Part shown: piece after piece, positions 7,554-15,380 of the stretch | How the letters are laid out: each line of letters starts with the position of its first letter | How positions within the stretch are numbered: position 1 is the stretch's first letter | Assembly (NCBI GenBank): GCA_002409405.1 | Contig: DHNG01000041.1 | Location: 321-19,415 of the forward strand | Length of the DNA stretch: 19,095 nt | DNA from: Flavobacteriales bacterium UBA5422 | Lineage (GTDB): Bacteria; Bacteroidota; Bacteroidia; Flavobacteriales_D; Crocinitomicaceae | Reading direction: 5' to 3' | Notes under the pieces: model-generated | The model's input: the letters and a program-made list of their open reading frames with translations, nothing else | What the model was told of the DNA's origin: nothing | The model's database searches: none | Position numbers and translations under genes: made by a program

Positions 7554-10070
7554 CTACTCAAAAATCACCGTCATTTCCACACGTCTGTTTTTCTGACGTC
7601 CGTCAGGTGTTGCATTATCTGCGATCGGTTGTGTCTGACCGAAGTAAAGCACGCTGAATCGTTTTTCATCCAGACCTTTGGAAGCCAGGTAATTTCTGAC
7701 AGCCTCTGCTCTTTTCTTAGACAAAATTAAGTTGCTTTGTGCACTACCAACGTTATCTGTATGTCCTGAAATCTGTAATTTCCACTCCGGACGTTTTACC
7801 AATACTTCAGCCAACTCATCCAATGAAGGCTTCGATACATCTTTGATGATGTCTTTACCGGTTTCGAATTCAAGGTTGTCAAATGCCGTTTTCAAAATTT
7901 CCTTCACAGCTTCTTCAATTTCAGGACATCCTTTATTGGCTACTGTTCCAGGTGTATTCGGACAATCATCTTCTGAGTCAATCACACCATCGTTATCTGT
8001 ATCCTGGTATGGACAACCCTGATTTTTGATTGGACCCGGCAAATTCGGACATTTGTCATCTTTGTCCAGAATTCCATCACCATCTGTATCCGGCCAAGGA
8101 CATCCGTTATTTTCGGCAGGTCCGGGAGTTGTCGGGCAGTTGTCTAAGAAGTCAAGCACTCCGTCTCCATCCGTATCCGGACAACCGTTATTGATCTCAG
8201 GTCCTGCTGCTGTAGGACAGGCATCTTCATGATCAGGAATACCATCTCCATCCGTGTCCGGACAACCTCTGAATGCAGGTATTCCCGGCACTTCAGGACA
8301 ATCATCATCTTTGTCAATCACACCATCACCATCTGTATCAGGGCAACCATTAAACTGCGGTAATCCAGGCACGTCAGGGCATAAATCCAATGCATCTTTC
8401 ACACCGTCACCATCTGTGTCGGGGCAACCATTAAATGCAGGAATTCCCGGTTCAGCAGGACATTCGTCTTCAGAGTCCTGGATTCCGTCTCCATCTGTAT
8501 CCGGGCAGCCTTTGAATGCCCACACTCCGGGAACATCAACACACAAATCTTTTTTGTCCGATACCTTATCATTGTCGCGATCTTTCGGTTCTCCATACAA
8601 GACAGGAACTCTCAATCCGGCATAAATCTCTGCTCCTCTGAGTTTTCCAACTGCAAACAAGCTTCTAAAATCAGTTACTCCAATGGTAATTGGTCCCAAA
8701 CGCGTTGCAATACCCGCTTTAAATCCTGAAAAGGAATTGTAAGAAATAGGTAAATGAACTCCGGCCCATGCAAAGTCATAACTTGGTGTTACAGTAATCT
8801 GGTTTGCAATTCGCACACGATTTTCATTCTTTTTGGATAACAGGTTAACAATTCCTGTTACATCCACATTAAAATCTTTCCAAATCTGGTATCCTGCCTG
8901 AATGCTCAGTGCTGTTGGTAAGTTGTGATAGTAACTTTCACCTGTTCCTTCTTTTTCTGACCAATCCGGGTCAAACCGGATCAAGCTGTCCAAAATCCGG
9001 TCTGTAGATTCCAGGTCTTTTGCATTTTCGAATACCCGAAGGTCAAACGGATTGGTTTCATTAACTGTAAAATCACGGCTGTAGCCACCTTTCGTGAATC
9101 GCATTCCGCCAATATCCAGCAGGGAAACACCAACGCGTGCTTTGTACTTGTTTTTATCCTTGCGCCACAATCCTGTCTCACCGTCCATTTCATATTTATA
9201 TTCTTCGTGATCCGGACGCCACTCATATACAAATCCCAGATCGAAACCAACCCCCAGCTTTGAAGCTGAACCTTGTAATTCTTTTCCGAAATCTACTTTT
9301 TCTTTATCCAGGTTGGATGAATAGCCATAAGAGAAATCTCCCTGTAAGAGAAAAGAAGTGTCTTTATTGTTCAATCCATAATTGATGTCCTTGGAATACA
9401 TGTAAACAGAAGAAACTCCCTGAAGCAACTTAATTCCTACTCCCATTTTCAGAAAATGTTCTCCTTTGTCCAGTAAAACCTGACCATAGTTTAACTTATA
9501 CTCTTTCCATGCCATGGCAGAGATATTCACATTCTGGTCGCGGAGATTTTGTTGCCACAAATCGGCATAATCCAATCCGTTCCGAAGCAATTTGACCAAT
9601 TCAGGGCTTGCATCTTCCACATTGGCAATTCCTCTGACTTTTACTCCCAATCCAATGGCAATTTTAGGATGAACGTGGAACGCGAAGTTCAGGATATCTA
9701 CTTGCGTATTTGCATATGCTCCCAATCTTTTACCACTTCCTAATTCATAGTTATCGATGATATACCTGTCATTGAATGTTGAGTCCGGTTTCATCCACAT
9801 CGTATCGCGTTTGAACGATTTGGTCCACCATCCGGGCATGTCCCGTGTATCAAACTTAGCAATGTTTGTCCACCCCCCTACGTTTCCACTGGCCAGGTTG
9901 ATATCAACTACAAAGCGTCCGTCAACAAAGCTTGCCGGCTGAATATCCAATCCCATTACACCTGCATAATTACTGGAATGAACACCGAGATAATTTTGGG
10001 AATAGACGAAGTTGAATAAACCAGATCCAATACTCCCGATAAAAAAGCAAATTAGTAGATTTCTTTTCAT
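7554..10070 (-). CDS. OmpA-family outer-membrane protein with DUF5723 and eight TSP3 repeats
   Basis: Large outer-membrane/periplasmic protein, 838 residues from the ATG at 10070. That start gives a clean signal peptide (MKRNLLICFF...FVYSQ); an in-frame upstream ATG at 10127 would add 19 unrelated residues and is rejected. Residues ~25-490 form a DUF5723-like region, probably a beta-barrel. Residues 497-716 are eight thrombospondin type 3 calcium-binding repeats of 27 residues (DTDGDGxxDxxDxCP...GCP); repeats 6 and 7 each carry two extra linker residues. The C-terminal OmpA domain (~730-838) has the peptidoglycan-binding signature SGHTDNVGS ... LSKKRAEAV ... NRRVEM. It likely links the outer membrane to peptidoglycan. 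It is a single-gene unit with its own terminator. Confidence 0.93.
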   Translation of the reverse strand: MKRNLLICFFIGSIGSGLFNFVYSQNYLGVHSSNYAGVMGLDIQPASFVDGRFVVDINLASGNVGGWTNIAKFDTRDMPGWWTKSFKRDTMWMKPDSTFNDRYIIDNYELGSGKRLGAYANTQVDILNFAFHVHPKIAIGLGVKVRGIANVEDASPELVKLLRNGLDYADLWQQNLRDQNVNISAMAWKEYKLNYGQVLLDKGEHFLKMGVGIKLLQGVSSVYMYSKDINYGLNNKDTSFLLQGDFSYGYSSNLDKEKVDFGKELQGSASKLGVGFDLGFVYEWRPDHEEYKYEMDGETGLWRKDKNKYKARVGVSLLDIGGMRFTKGGYSRDFTVNETNPFDLRVFENAKDLESTDRILDSLIRFDPDWSEKEGTGESYYHNLPTALSIQAGYQIWKDFNVDVTGIVNLLSKKNENRVRIANQITVTPSYDFAWAGVHLPISYNSFSGFKAGIATRLGPITIGVTDFRSLFAVGKLRGAEIYAGLRVPVLYGEPKDRDNDKVSDKKDLCVDVPGVWAFKGCPDTDGDGIQDSEDECPAEPGIPAFNGCPDTDGDGVKDALDLCPDVPGLPQFNGCPDTDGDGVIDKDDDCPEVPGIPAFRGCPDTDGDGIPDHEDACPTAAGPEINNGCPDTDGDGVLDFLDNCPTTPGPAENNGCPWPDTDGDGILDKDDKCPNLPGPIKNQGCPYQDTDNDGVIDSEDDCPNTPGTVANKGCPEIEEAVKEILKTAFDNLEFETGKDIIKDVSKPSLDELAEVLVKRPEWKLQISGHTDNVGSAQSNLILSKKRAEAVRNYLASKGLDEKRFSVLYFGQTQPIADNATPDGRQKNRRVEMTVIFE
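7923..8582 (-). repeat. Eight tandem TSP3-coding repeats (81-nt period)
   Basis: This 660-bp tract encodes eight consecutive 27-residue calcium-binding repeats inside the OmpA-family gene. The first copy is the most divergent (starts DRDNDK, CVDVPG) and the last two are preceded by dipeptide linkers WP and YQ. Adjacent copies are similar in DNA as well as protein, so copy number may vary between strains. Confidence 0.92.
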
Positions 10071-10099
10071 AAGCAATGTATTAACATTATATAGGACGA

Positions 10100-10107
10100 T
10101 AAAGATA
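10100..10107 (-). promoter_or_regulatory. Possible -7 element for the OmpA/TSP3 gene
   Basis: On the minus strand TATCTTTA matches seven of eight positions by TAnnTTTG (last base differs) and lies 29 nt upstream of the ATG at 10070. It falls inside the rejected N-terminal extension, which supports the shorter start. Confidence 0.35.
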
Positions 10108-10210
10108 CAATTATTGTTGGAAGCCAATCGATTATTACTGAAAAATTCATCGAAGGTTAATACACTCCTTTTCCTCTCCTAACTCAGGTTTTTGAACATC
10201 TTCATTTAAC

Positions 10211-10240
10211 AAAAAAGGCACCCGGAATCCCGGATGCCTT
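10211..10240 (-). terminator. Rho-independent terminator of the secreted protease gene
   Basis: On the minus strand AAGGCATCCGG pairs with CCGGGTGCCTT (one G-T wobble) across a 4-nt GATT loop and is followed by six T's. It begins 20 nt after the protease stop codon. Confidence 0.9.
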
Positions 10241-10260
10241 TATAAAACGACTTGTTTCGT

Positions 10261-12702
10261 CTATTGTTTACTGATTCTTTTAATCACCTTTCCTTGCTCT
10301 GTATCAATAACAATCTGGTAGATCCCGGCAGACAATGAAGCAATGTTCAGTGTAACCGTCTCTACATTTTTATTCACAGCTGTTAACACTTCTTTTCCGG
10401 TAACATCCATTACCCGAATCGCTGCTTGCTGAATCGTTGAATTGAAATCAATTGTTACATTATCAGATGCCGGGTTCGGATACAATGTCACTGTATTCAA
10501 CGTCACTTCGTCGATGCCAACTGAAGCAGTCAGGTTCACTCTATAATCTTCCACTTCCCCATCTGCGTTGGTTCCGCATGGCTGGATTGTAGTCATTGAG
10601 CCCCCTGGGAAAATGATCCGTACCCGCATACGCACTGAACCGGTTGTTGCTCCCGCAGGAACGGTAAATGCAAATGATCCGTTGTATCCGGAACCAATTA
10701 CTCCCATTCCGATTTGTTCTCCGGCATCCACAAAATCGCCATCTCCGTTGAAATCAATCCACGCGGCAATCTGGTCATTGGTATATCCCCCTCCAACTTG
10801 TCCGCCGACAATTCCCGGAATGATGTTGATTGTATATTGCTGTCCTTTTACCAACGTCGTAGAAATGGAAGAATAGTCTGTGTAGTTGTTACATGCAGTA
10901 GAATTATTGATTGTGTTCAACTGAACCTGTGCAATGTATTCATCACAATTCGTAGATGTTGCTGCACACGGACCACTTGCCGCTGCTACAACAATGTAAT
11001 TCGTTTTCGTTTCCGTATCTGAACCGTTCGCATTTGTAGCAGTCAATGCCACTGTGTAGGAACCAACTGTATTAAATGTAATCTGCGGGTTTTGAGAAGC
11101 AGCAGATGTTCCTCCTGCGTATGCCCATCCGGTAGCAGGTGTTACCGACCAGGACCAGGATGTAGGAGAACCGGTTGTCTGATCTGTAAAGGAAACAGTT
11201 GTTCCAGGGGTAACATTTGTTTGATTGGCAACAAAGTTTGCATTTGGCGCACCAGGAGTTGAAGCACATGGATCAGAAGATCCGTTCAACACCAATGCAC
11301 CTGTATTATCCGGATCCAACCATGGTTTTAATCGTGTAGCATTCGTAGTTCCTGAACTGGTCCAATGGTATGCTACTTTACCGTACAAATCCGGTTGTGT
11401 CGGACCTGTTCCCTGACCTGCACCGTTCACCGTACATGCTGAAGATCCACCCGAAAGCGTTCCTACAATACGTGAATTCCCTCCATTGTTATTAAACAGC
11501 GGAGATCCGGAAGAACCTCCTTCCGTTACACCACGTCCGTTTGCTGTAACAGCCCAGGTTAACATCCAATGTGTATTTGCGTTCACACCTCCGTATGATA
11601 CAGACTGTACCGTTGAAGTATATGTTGATATTTTTTTAATATCTCCTGCCGGATGATGAATCCCAACTCCGTTTGCAGACGCTGTGTTATTTGCATCCCA
11701 TCCGTTCCAGTATACATTTTTATTTTTAAGTGTTGTAATGGTCGATGAAGCATTTGCCATGGTTCCCAAATGAATGAGTAAAAAATCAGATCTTTCGATG
11801 TTGGAAGCATCTTCTGAACCGGCAATTTTCACACATCCTGTAATATATCCACTTGCCAGTGAACCCTCAGAACCAGGATTCGTACAACCTGAGGCTTCGT
11901 AGTTGAAATAGAACCGCCAGTTGTTGTAGTTACTTGTTGTTGTTCCTTCCGCGCAGTGCATTGCGGTAAGAAAATAAGGAGTACAATCCTGACGCACATT
12001 GTTGACAAGCGAACCGGAACACCATCCGGCCTGGTTTCCTGCGAAAACAAGGATTCTTGCCACCCCTCTTTTCTCGTCTTGCCAGTTATTTCCTTCCGAA
12101 CAATTCACATTGACTTCACAACTTTCGGAATCTCCGAAATCTTTCTCTGTGGAGTGTGTCACCCCTCTATAGTTATAAATAATCTGATTCATTTCAATGA
12201 TGGAAGCAGGTGTACCTGCCGGTTCTACCAATTCTAACATCATATAATCTCCCACACAGAGCGACATATTCTGTTCTCCGTGTCCAAGCACATCTTTTGC
12301 AGTATATGTTAAATGAAGTTTCTTTCCATTCGTTCCGTATACATCGATCCGGGAGTTTCCAAACAGGTAAAATTTAGAAAACATAAAGCTGAGTGCCTGT
12401 GCTCCGGGATATTTCACCTTCAGCCTCCATACTTTATCACCGTTCGCATTCGTAGACCAAAGTCCACTGTTTTGAGGAGTGATATTTACATCCACCCCGG
12501 TTCCGATACGATACATCTGTCCTTTGTTGTCCCGCTCTACATCTTCTGCATGCACAAGTGTCAAATTTGGTTGTTGAAACGCTAAAACGGGGACGTCTTT
12601 TTGGAAATTGTTCACCTCACTCACTTGACTCTGGCCTTTGGAGACAGCAGGCAGAGAGAGCAGTAAAATACCAACAAGCAGACGGGTAATTACTTTTTTC
12701 AT
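10261..12702 (-). CDS. Secreted lysyl-endopeptidase-like serine protease with PKD, GEVED and T9SS sorting domains
   Basis: Secreted 813-residue S1-fold protease. A signal peptide (1-23) is followed by a propeptide to about residue 188. The protease domain (~190-475) resembles Achromobacter lysyl endopeptidase: catalytic H249 (FLTAMHC), D306 (SDFLLI), S398 (GVTEGGSSGSP), plus IHHPAGDIKKIS and LDPDNTGA. D438 (QPDLYGK) aligns with the Asp that sets lysine specificity, so cleavage after Lys is likely. K187 sits where autocatalytic maturation could occur. A PKD domain (~487-572), a GEVED domain (~588-724; WIDFNGDGDF, GEVEDY) and a type IX secretion C-terminal sorting domain (~738-813; YPNPASDNV ... 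GIYQIVI) follow. The protein should cross the outer membrane by T9SS and be released or surface-anchored. No T9SS machinery gene is in the window. Confidence 0.94.
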   Translation of the reverse strand: MKKVITRLLVGILLLSLPAVSKGQSQVSEVNNFQKDVPVLAFQQPNLTLVHAEDVERDNKGQMYRIGTGVDVNITPQNSGLWSTNANGDKVWRLKVKYPGAQALSFMFSKFYLFGNSRIDVYGTNGKKLHLTYTAKDVLGHGEQNMSLCVGDYMMLELVEPAGTPASIIEMNQIIYNYRGVTHSTEKDFGDSESCEVNVNCSEGNNWQDEKRGVARILVFAGNQAGWCSGSLVNNVRQDCTPYFLTAMHCAEGTTTSNYNNWRFYFNYEASGCTNPGSEGSLASGYITGCVKIAGSEDASNIERSDFLLIHLGTMANASSTITTLKNKNVYWNGWDANNTASANGVGIHHPAGDIKKISTYTSTVQSVSYGGVNANTHWMLTWAVTANGRGVTEGGSSGSPLFNNNGGNSRIVGTLSGGSSACTVNGAGQGTGPTQPDLYGKVAYHWTSSGTTNATRLKPWLDPDNTGALVLNGSSDPCASTPGAPNANFVANQTNVTPGTTVSFTDQTTGSPTSWSWSVTPATGWAYAGGTSAASQNPQITFNTVGSYTVALTATNANGSDTETKTNYIVVAAASGPCAATSTNCDEYIAQVQLNTINNSTACNNYTDYSSISTTLVKGQQYTINIIPGIVGGQVGGGYTNDQIAAWIDFNGDGDFVDAGEQIGMGVIGSGYNGSFAFTVPAGATTGSVRMRVRIIFPGGSMTTIQPCGTNADGEVEDYRVNLTASVGIDEVTLNTVTLYPNPASDNVTIDFNSTIQQAAIRVMDVTGKEVLTAVNKNVETVTLNIASLSAGIYQIVIDTEQGKVIKRISKQ

Positions 12703-12728
12703 GATCTAGTTTTATTTTATAGTTTGAT

Positions 12729-12736
12729 CAAATGTA
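12729..12736 (-). promoter_or_regulatory. Bacteroidota -7 element for the protease gene
   Basis: On the minus strand TACATTTG matches TAnnTTTG exactly, 26 nt upstream of the ATG at 12702, giving a leader of about 20 nt. No clear -33 box is seen. Confidence 0.58.
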
Positions 12737-12769
12737 GAACATTTTTAAATTAAAGTATAAGTAAATCAC

Positions 12770-12777
12770 TAATTTTA
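12770..12777 (+). promoter_or_regulatory. Possible -7 element for the response regulator gene
   Basis: TAATTTTA matches seven of eight positions by TAnnTTTG and lies 16 nt before the ATG at 12794. It would form a divergent promoter pair with the protease promoter about 34 nt away. Confidence 0.3.
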
Positions 12778-12793
12778 TCTCAAAAAAACAATC

Positions 12794-13474
12794 ATGGGTC
12801 AAAAGATCGCTCTTGTAGAAGATGAACAAGCTATTGCTGAGGCAATTATACTCAATCTGGAACTGGAATCATACGAGGTTATTCACATTAGTCACGGGAG
12901 AAAAGCATTGGATGAAATTCACGTATTAGCAGATTCGGATTTAGTGATTCTGGATGTCATGCTACCAGAGGTAAACGGAATTGATATCTGCAAAGAATTG
13001 AGAGAACGCTCCAACGTCCCTGTATTGTTTCTTTCTGCCAAAGGAACCAGTACAGATAAAATCGAGGGGTTAAAAAGTGGTGGAACGGACTATTTGAGTA
13101 AACCATTTGATCTGGAAGAATTACTGCTACGCGTTAAAATCCTGATCGGAAGAACACGTGTTTCCAATCATACAACCGCAATCGGTGACAAAAAAATAGA
13201 CTTCAAAACGTACATTGTCTCCGACAAAAATGGGGTAAAAATCACCGAATTGTCTAAGCGGGAAGTTGCATTACTGCAATTGTTTGTCGAAAAACAGGGG
13301 GAGGTTGTTTCCCGGGATGAAATTCTGGATAAAGTATGGGGTACCGATCAGTTTCCAACTGCGCGCACAATTGACAACTTTATATTAACATTTCGGAAAT
13401 TGTTCGAAGAAAATCCCAAGGAACCTGTTTATTTTCACTCAATAAGAGGTGTAGGATATAAGTTTACCCGGTAA
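12794..13474 (+). CDS. OmpR/PhoB-family response regulator
   Basis: Cytoplasmic two-component transcription regulator of 226 residues. The receiver domain (1-~120) has the acidic pocket E9-D10, phospho-acceptor D54 (VILDVMLP), switch residue S81 and lysine K103 (SKPF). The C-terminal winged-helix DNA-binding domain (~135-226) has the usual features (LSKREVALLQL, the turn at TARTIDNFI, and RGVGYKF at the end). No histidine kinase is adjacent within the window, so it is an orphan locally. It is divergent from the secreted protease gene with a 91-nt shared upstream region, making that gene a possible target, although this is inference. Its stop is 2 nt from the stop of the convergent DUF420 gene, with no terminator between them. 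Confidence 0.95.
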   Translation: MGQKIALVEDEQAIAEAIILNLELESYEVIHISHGRKALDEIHVLADSDLVILDVMLPEVNGIDICKELRERSNVPVLFLSAKGTSTDKIEGLKSGGTDYLSKPFDLEELLLRVKILIGRTRVSNHTTAIGDKKIDFKTYIVSDKNGVKITELSKREVALLQLFVEKQGEVVSRDEILDKVWGTDQFPTARTIDNFILTFRKLFEENPKEPVYFHSIRGVGYKFTR

Positions 13475-13476
13475 TT

Positions 13477-14058
13477 TTAATGGTAATACGGTGAAATCAT
13501 CAGGTATACGATGACTCCTGTTGCAGCCACATAAAACCACATAGGCCAGGCAAAACGCGTCCACTTTTTGTGGCGTACAAAATCTCCCTGCCATGCAAAC
13601 AGGTACGTAAACAGTACAATCGGAATAATCACAACGCTCAACAAGATATGAGACAATAAAATGAACGTGTAGATGTACAATGAACTTCCGACTGCCAATT
13701 TCTCTGCCGCATCTCGTGCTCCGTCTCCATTTACATCACCAAAAACAGTTGAATCGGATGTCATGTGATATGCAACATAACATGCTAAAAACAACAATGA
13801 AAGCACCATACACACTTTGATTAATCCTTCGTGCAGTCGTTTATTTTTTTGTTTGATCGCGATTAATGCCAGGATCAATAAAACAGCCGTTACGCCATTG
13901 ATTGTTGCATAAATCGGTGGTAAAAACGATAACGGTTTCACATCAAACCCCAGGTCCTTCAAGTTCACTCCAAACAAAATAGCTACAACAAGCGGAATCG
14001 CGAACGATGCGATTATAATTGCCATACGAGCTCTTTTAATTTTTGCTTCCTGTAACAT
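13477..14058 (-). CDS. DUF420 membrane protein (CtaM-like oxidase assembly factor) with EF-hand-like loop
   Basis: Five-helix inner-membrane protein of 193 residues, family DUF420, which includes CtaM, needed for heme-copper oxidase assembly in Firmicutes. Helices lie at about 12-30, 48-68, 80-99, 128-152 and 170-188. Candidate heme- or metal-binding histidines are H76 (RLHEGL), H98 (YHMT), H137 (SHIL) and H163 (RHKKW). Between helices 3 and 4 there is a loop with DVNGDGARDAAE (108-119), a complete EF-hand-type calcium loop; positive charges on the other loops put it in the periplasm. The ATG at 14058 overlaps the SCO gene by 23 nt; M12 at 14025 is an alternative start without overlap. It is the last gene of the oxidase operon. 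Confidence 0.88.
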   Translation of the reverse strand: MLQEAKIKRARMAIIIASFAIPLVVAILFGVNLKDLGFDVKPLSFLPPIYATINGVTAVLLILALIAIKQKNKRLHEGLIKVCMVLSLLFLACYVAYHMTSDSTVFGDVNGDGARDAAEKLAVGSSLYIYTFILLSHILLSVVIIPIVLFTYLFAWQGDFVRHKKWTRFAWPMWFYVAATGVIVYLMISPYYH

Positions 14059-14716
14059 TGTATTCTGTTTTTAATAAAATTCGTATATCGTTTGCCAATG
14101 AATCAATTGCATCCGAGTTGGTCCCGTCATAAATTCCCCGCACGTGTCCTTTTGTATCCACTAGTGCAAAATAAGGCGTATGTCCGAAGCCTCCCGGAAT
14201 GGTTTCATCTTTTTCCGCTCCGTTAAAAAATTCCTTTGCCAGGTTGTGTGTTGCTTCCTCCTCTCCGGTAAAAAAATACCAATTCGTTGCTTTTATACCA
14301 TGTTCACCAATGTAGGCTCTCAGGCGCGTGGGACTATCCCTGTACGGGTCAATCGAAAAGCTCAGGAATTGGATGTGCTTCTTCAGATCTTCTGTCATGA
14401 TGTTTAACCGTTTCATGTTGGTTGTCATCGGAGGACAAATCGTCGGGCAATGCGTAAAGAAAAAGTCGGTCACCCAGATTTTGTCTTTCAGGTCAGCAGA
14501 AGAAATCCACACGGAATCCTGGTTGATGTATTTAAAATCCGGAACCTTATGATAAACCGTATCGGCAATTTCTTTCCCGTTTACCGTTCTGTAGTGAACA
14601 TCCACCTCTCCGACAATTGGTAACCTGCGTTCTTCTTCTGCAGGTGTATTGGTACATCCCCAGACAACAACGGAAAGCAAACCGATTACAATCTTATTTA
14701 TTCTTGTGTGTATCAT
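14036..14716 (-). CDS. SCO1/SenC-type copper chaperone lipoprotein
   Basis: Membrane-anchored periplasmic thioredoxin-fold protein that delivers copper to the CuA site of cytochrome oxidase subunit II or keeps its cysteines reduced. From the ATG at 14716 it is a 226-residue lipoprotein with lipid-accepting C21 (VVVWGC). The copper ligands are all present: C90 and C94 in HCPTICPP and H179 in GFGHTPYF. An in-frame ATG at 14746 would put ten polar residues ahead of the signal peptide and is less likely. The start overlaps the upstream SCO-like gene by 23 nt and the end overlaps the DUF420 gene by 23 nt, suggesting translational coupling. Confidence 0.93.
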   Translation of the reverse strand: MIHTRINKIVIGLLSVVVWGCTNTPAEEERRLPIVGEVDVHYRTVNGKEIADTVYHKVPDFKYINQDSVWISSADLKDKIWVTDFFFTHCPTICPPMTTNMKRLNIMTEDLKKHIQFLSFSIDPYRDSPTRLRAYIGEHGIKATNWYFFTGEEEATHNLAKEFFNGAEKDETIPGGFGHTPYFALVDTKGHVRGIYDGTNSDAIDSLANDIRILLKTEYNVTGSKN

Positions 14717-15365
14717 TTGTACTATACTCTTTTTGCAGCAACGCAACGCATTCCTTCATTCTTCTGAACATCCCCTCTACGTTTCCGCGCAGCACCATCC
14801 GCAAATGGTTATCTTTGTCAACCAACAGCATTAGTTCCTGAAAAGCATTCCCACCAAAATATTCATCTCCTTTCTGCAGCAACGATTTCCCGTTGTGATC
14901 AATGTCGTAGACGTTTTTAGCATCTCCGCTAGCCAGGATCCATTTCTCCGGATCGTAATTGTGGATTTTGTCTTTCAGCATATCCCTTACCGGACTCAGG
15001 TCTTTCACAGGATTTCCGTCAATGTCATTCACAAAGGACACAATCTTCACATGCTTCAACGATTTTTTTGAACGGATATCCTGGTAGATAATCTTTTCAA
15101 AGGTAAACAAGTTAATACTGCATGTATCCAGGCAATTTTCCTGCAGGTTGGTGAAGATGATTACATTGTCTTTAAAATCATCCTGTGTATACGTCTTACC
15201 GCTTGCATCAACAAACGAATAGTTGTTTACCTTCCCAAAATCCTCTAAGGTTTTGAATTTCATTCTGCACCCTCTGGAGGTTACAAACAACAAAAGAGCC
15301 GGAGCGAACAAGAGTAGTATGATCATTTTCCCCTTCATTCGTCCGGCAGTTTTTTTACCAGTCAT
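14694..15365 (-). CDS. Divergent SCO-like thioredoxin-fold protein
   Basis: Membrane-anchored protein of 223 residues with an N-terminal hydrophobic helix (about 14-30) and a periplasmic SCO-like domain. The CxxxC motif is kept (C78 and C82 in ENCLDTCSIN). The conserved copper-binding histidine is not: the segment aligned to GHTPYFALVD reads GGNAFQELMLLVD. It may therefore act as a thiol oxidoreductase or bind copper differently, paired with the canonical SCO encoded immediately downstream. Alternative starts are M10 (15338) and M14 (15326). A cysteine at position 33 (SRGCRMK) is a poor lipobox, so I favour a transmembrane anchor. It lies 15 nt after the subunit IV gene. Confidence 0.82.
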   Translation of the reverse strand: MTGKKTAGRMKGKMIILLLFAPALLLFVTSRGCRMKFKTLEDFGKVNNYSFVDASGKTYTQDDFKDNVIIFTNLQENCLDTCSINLFTFEKIIYQDIRSKKSLKHVKIVSFVNDIDGNPVKDLSPVRDMLKDKIHNYDPEKWILASGDAKNVYDIDHNGKSLLQKGDEYFGGNAFQELMLLVDKDNHLRMVLRGNVEGMFRRMKECVALLQKEYSTNDTHKNK

Positions 15366-15380
15366 GGTATGAATTTTATA

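Noticed and set aside
7923..8582. Regular ~81-nt repeats resembling a CRISPR-like array
   Set aside because: The period is protein-coding (27 codons), copies are diverged at third positions, there are no unique spacers and no cas genes.
8026..8625. Long plus-strand open frames with a repeated SGQPLNAGIPG-like peptide
   Set aside because: They are antisense shadows of the TSP3 repeats on the minus strand; repetition and openness follow from the codon pattern of the real gene.
10071..10127. 19-residue N-terminal extension of the OmpA/TSP3 protein
   Set aside because: It would bury the signal peptide and covers a likely promoter; the ATG at 10070 starts a clean signal peptide.
14717..14746. 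Upstream ATG of the SCO lipoprotein
   Set aside because: It adds ten polar residues before the lipoprotein signal sequence; the ATG at 14716 is better.
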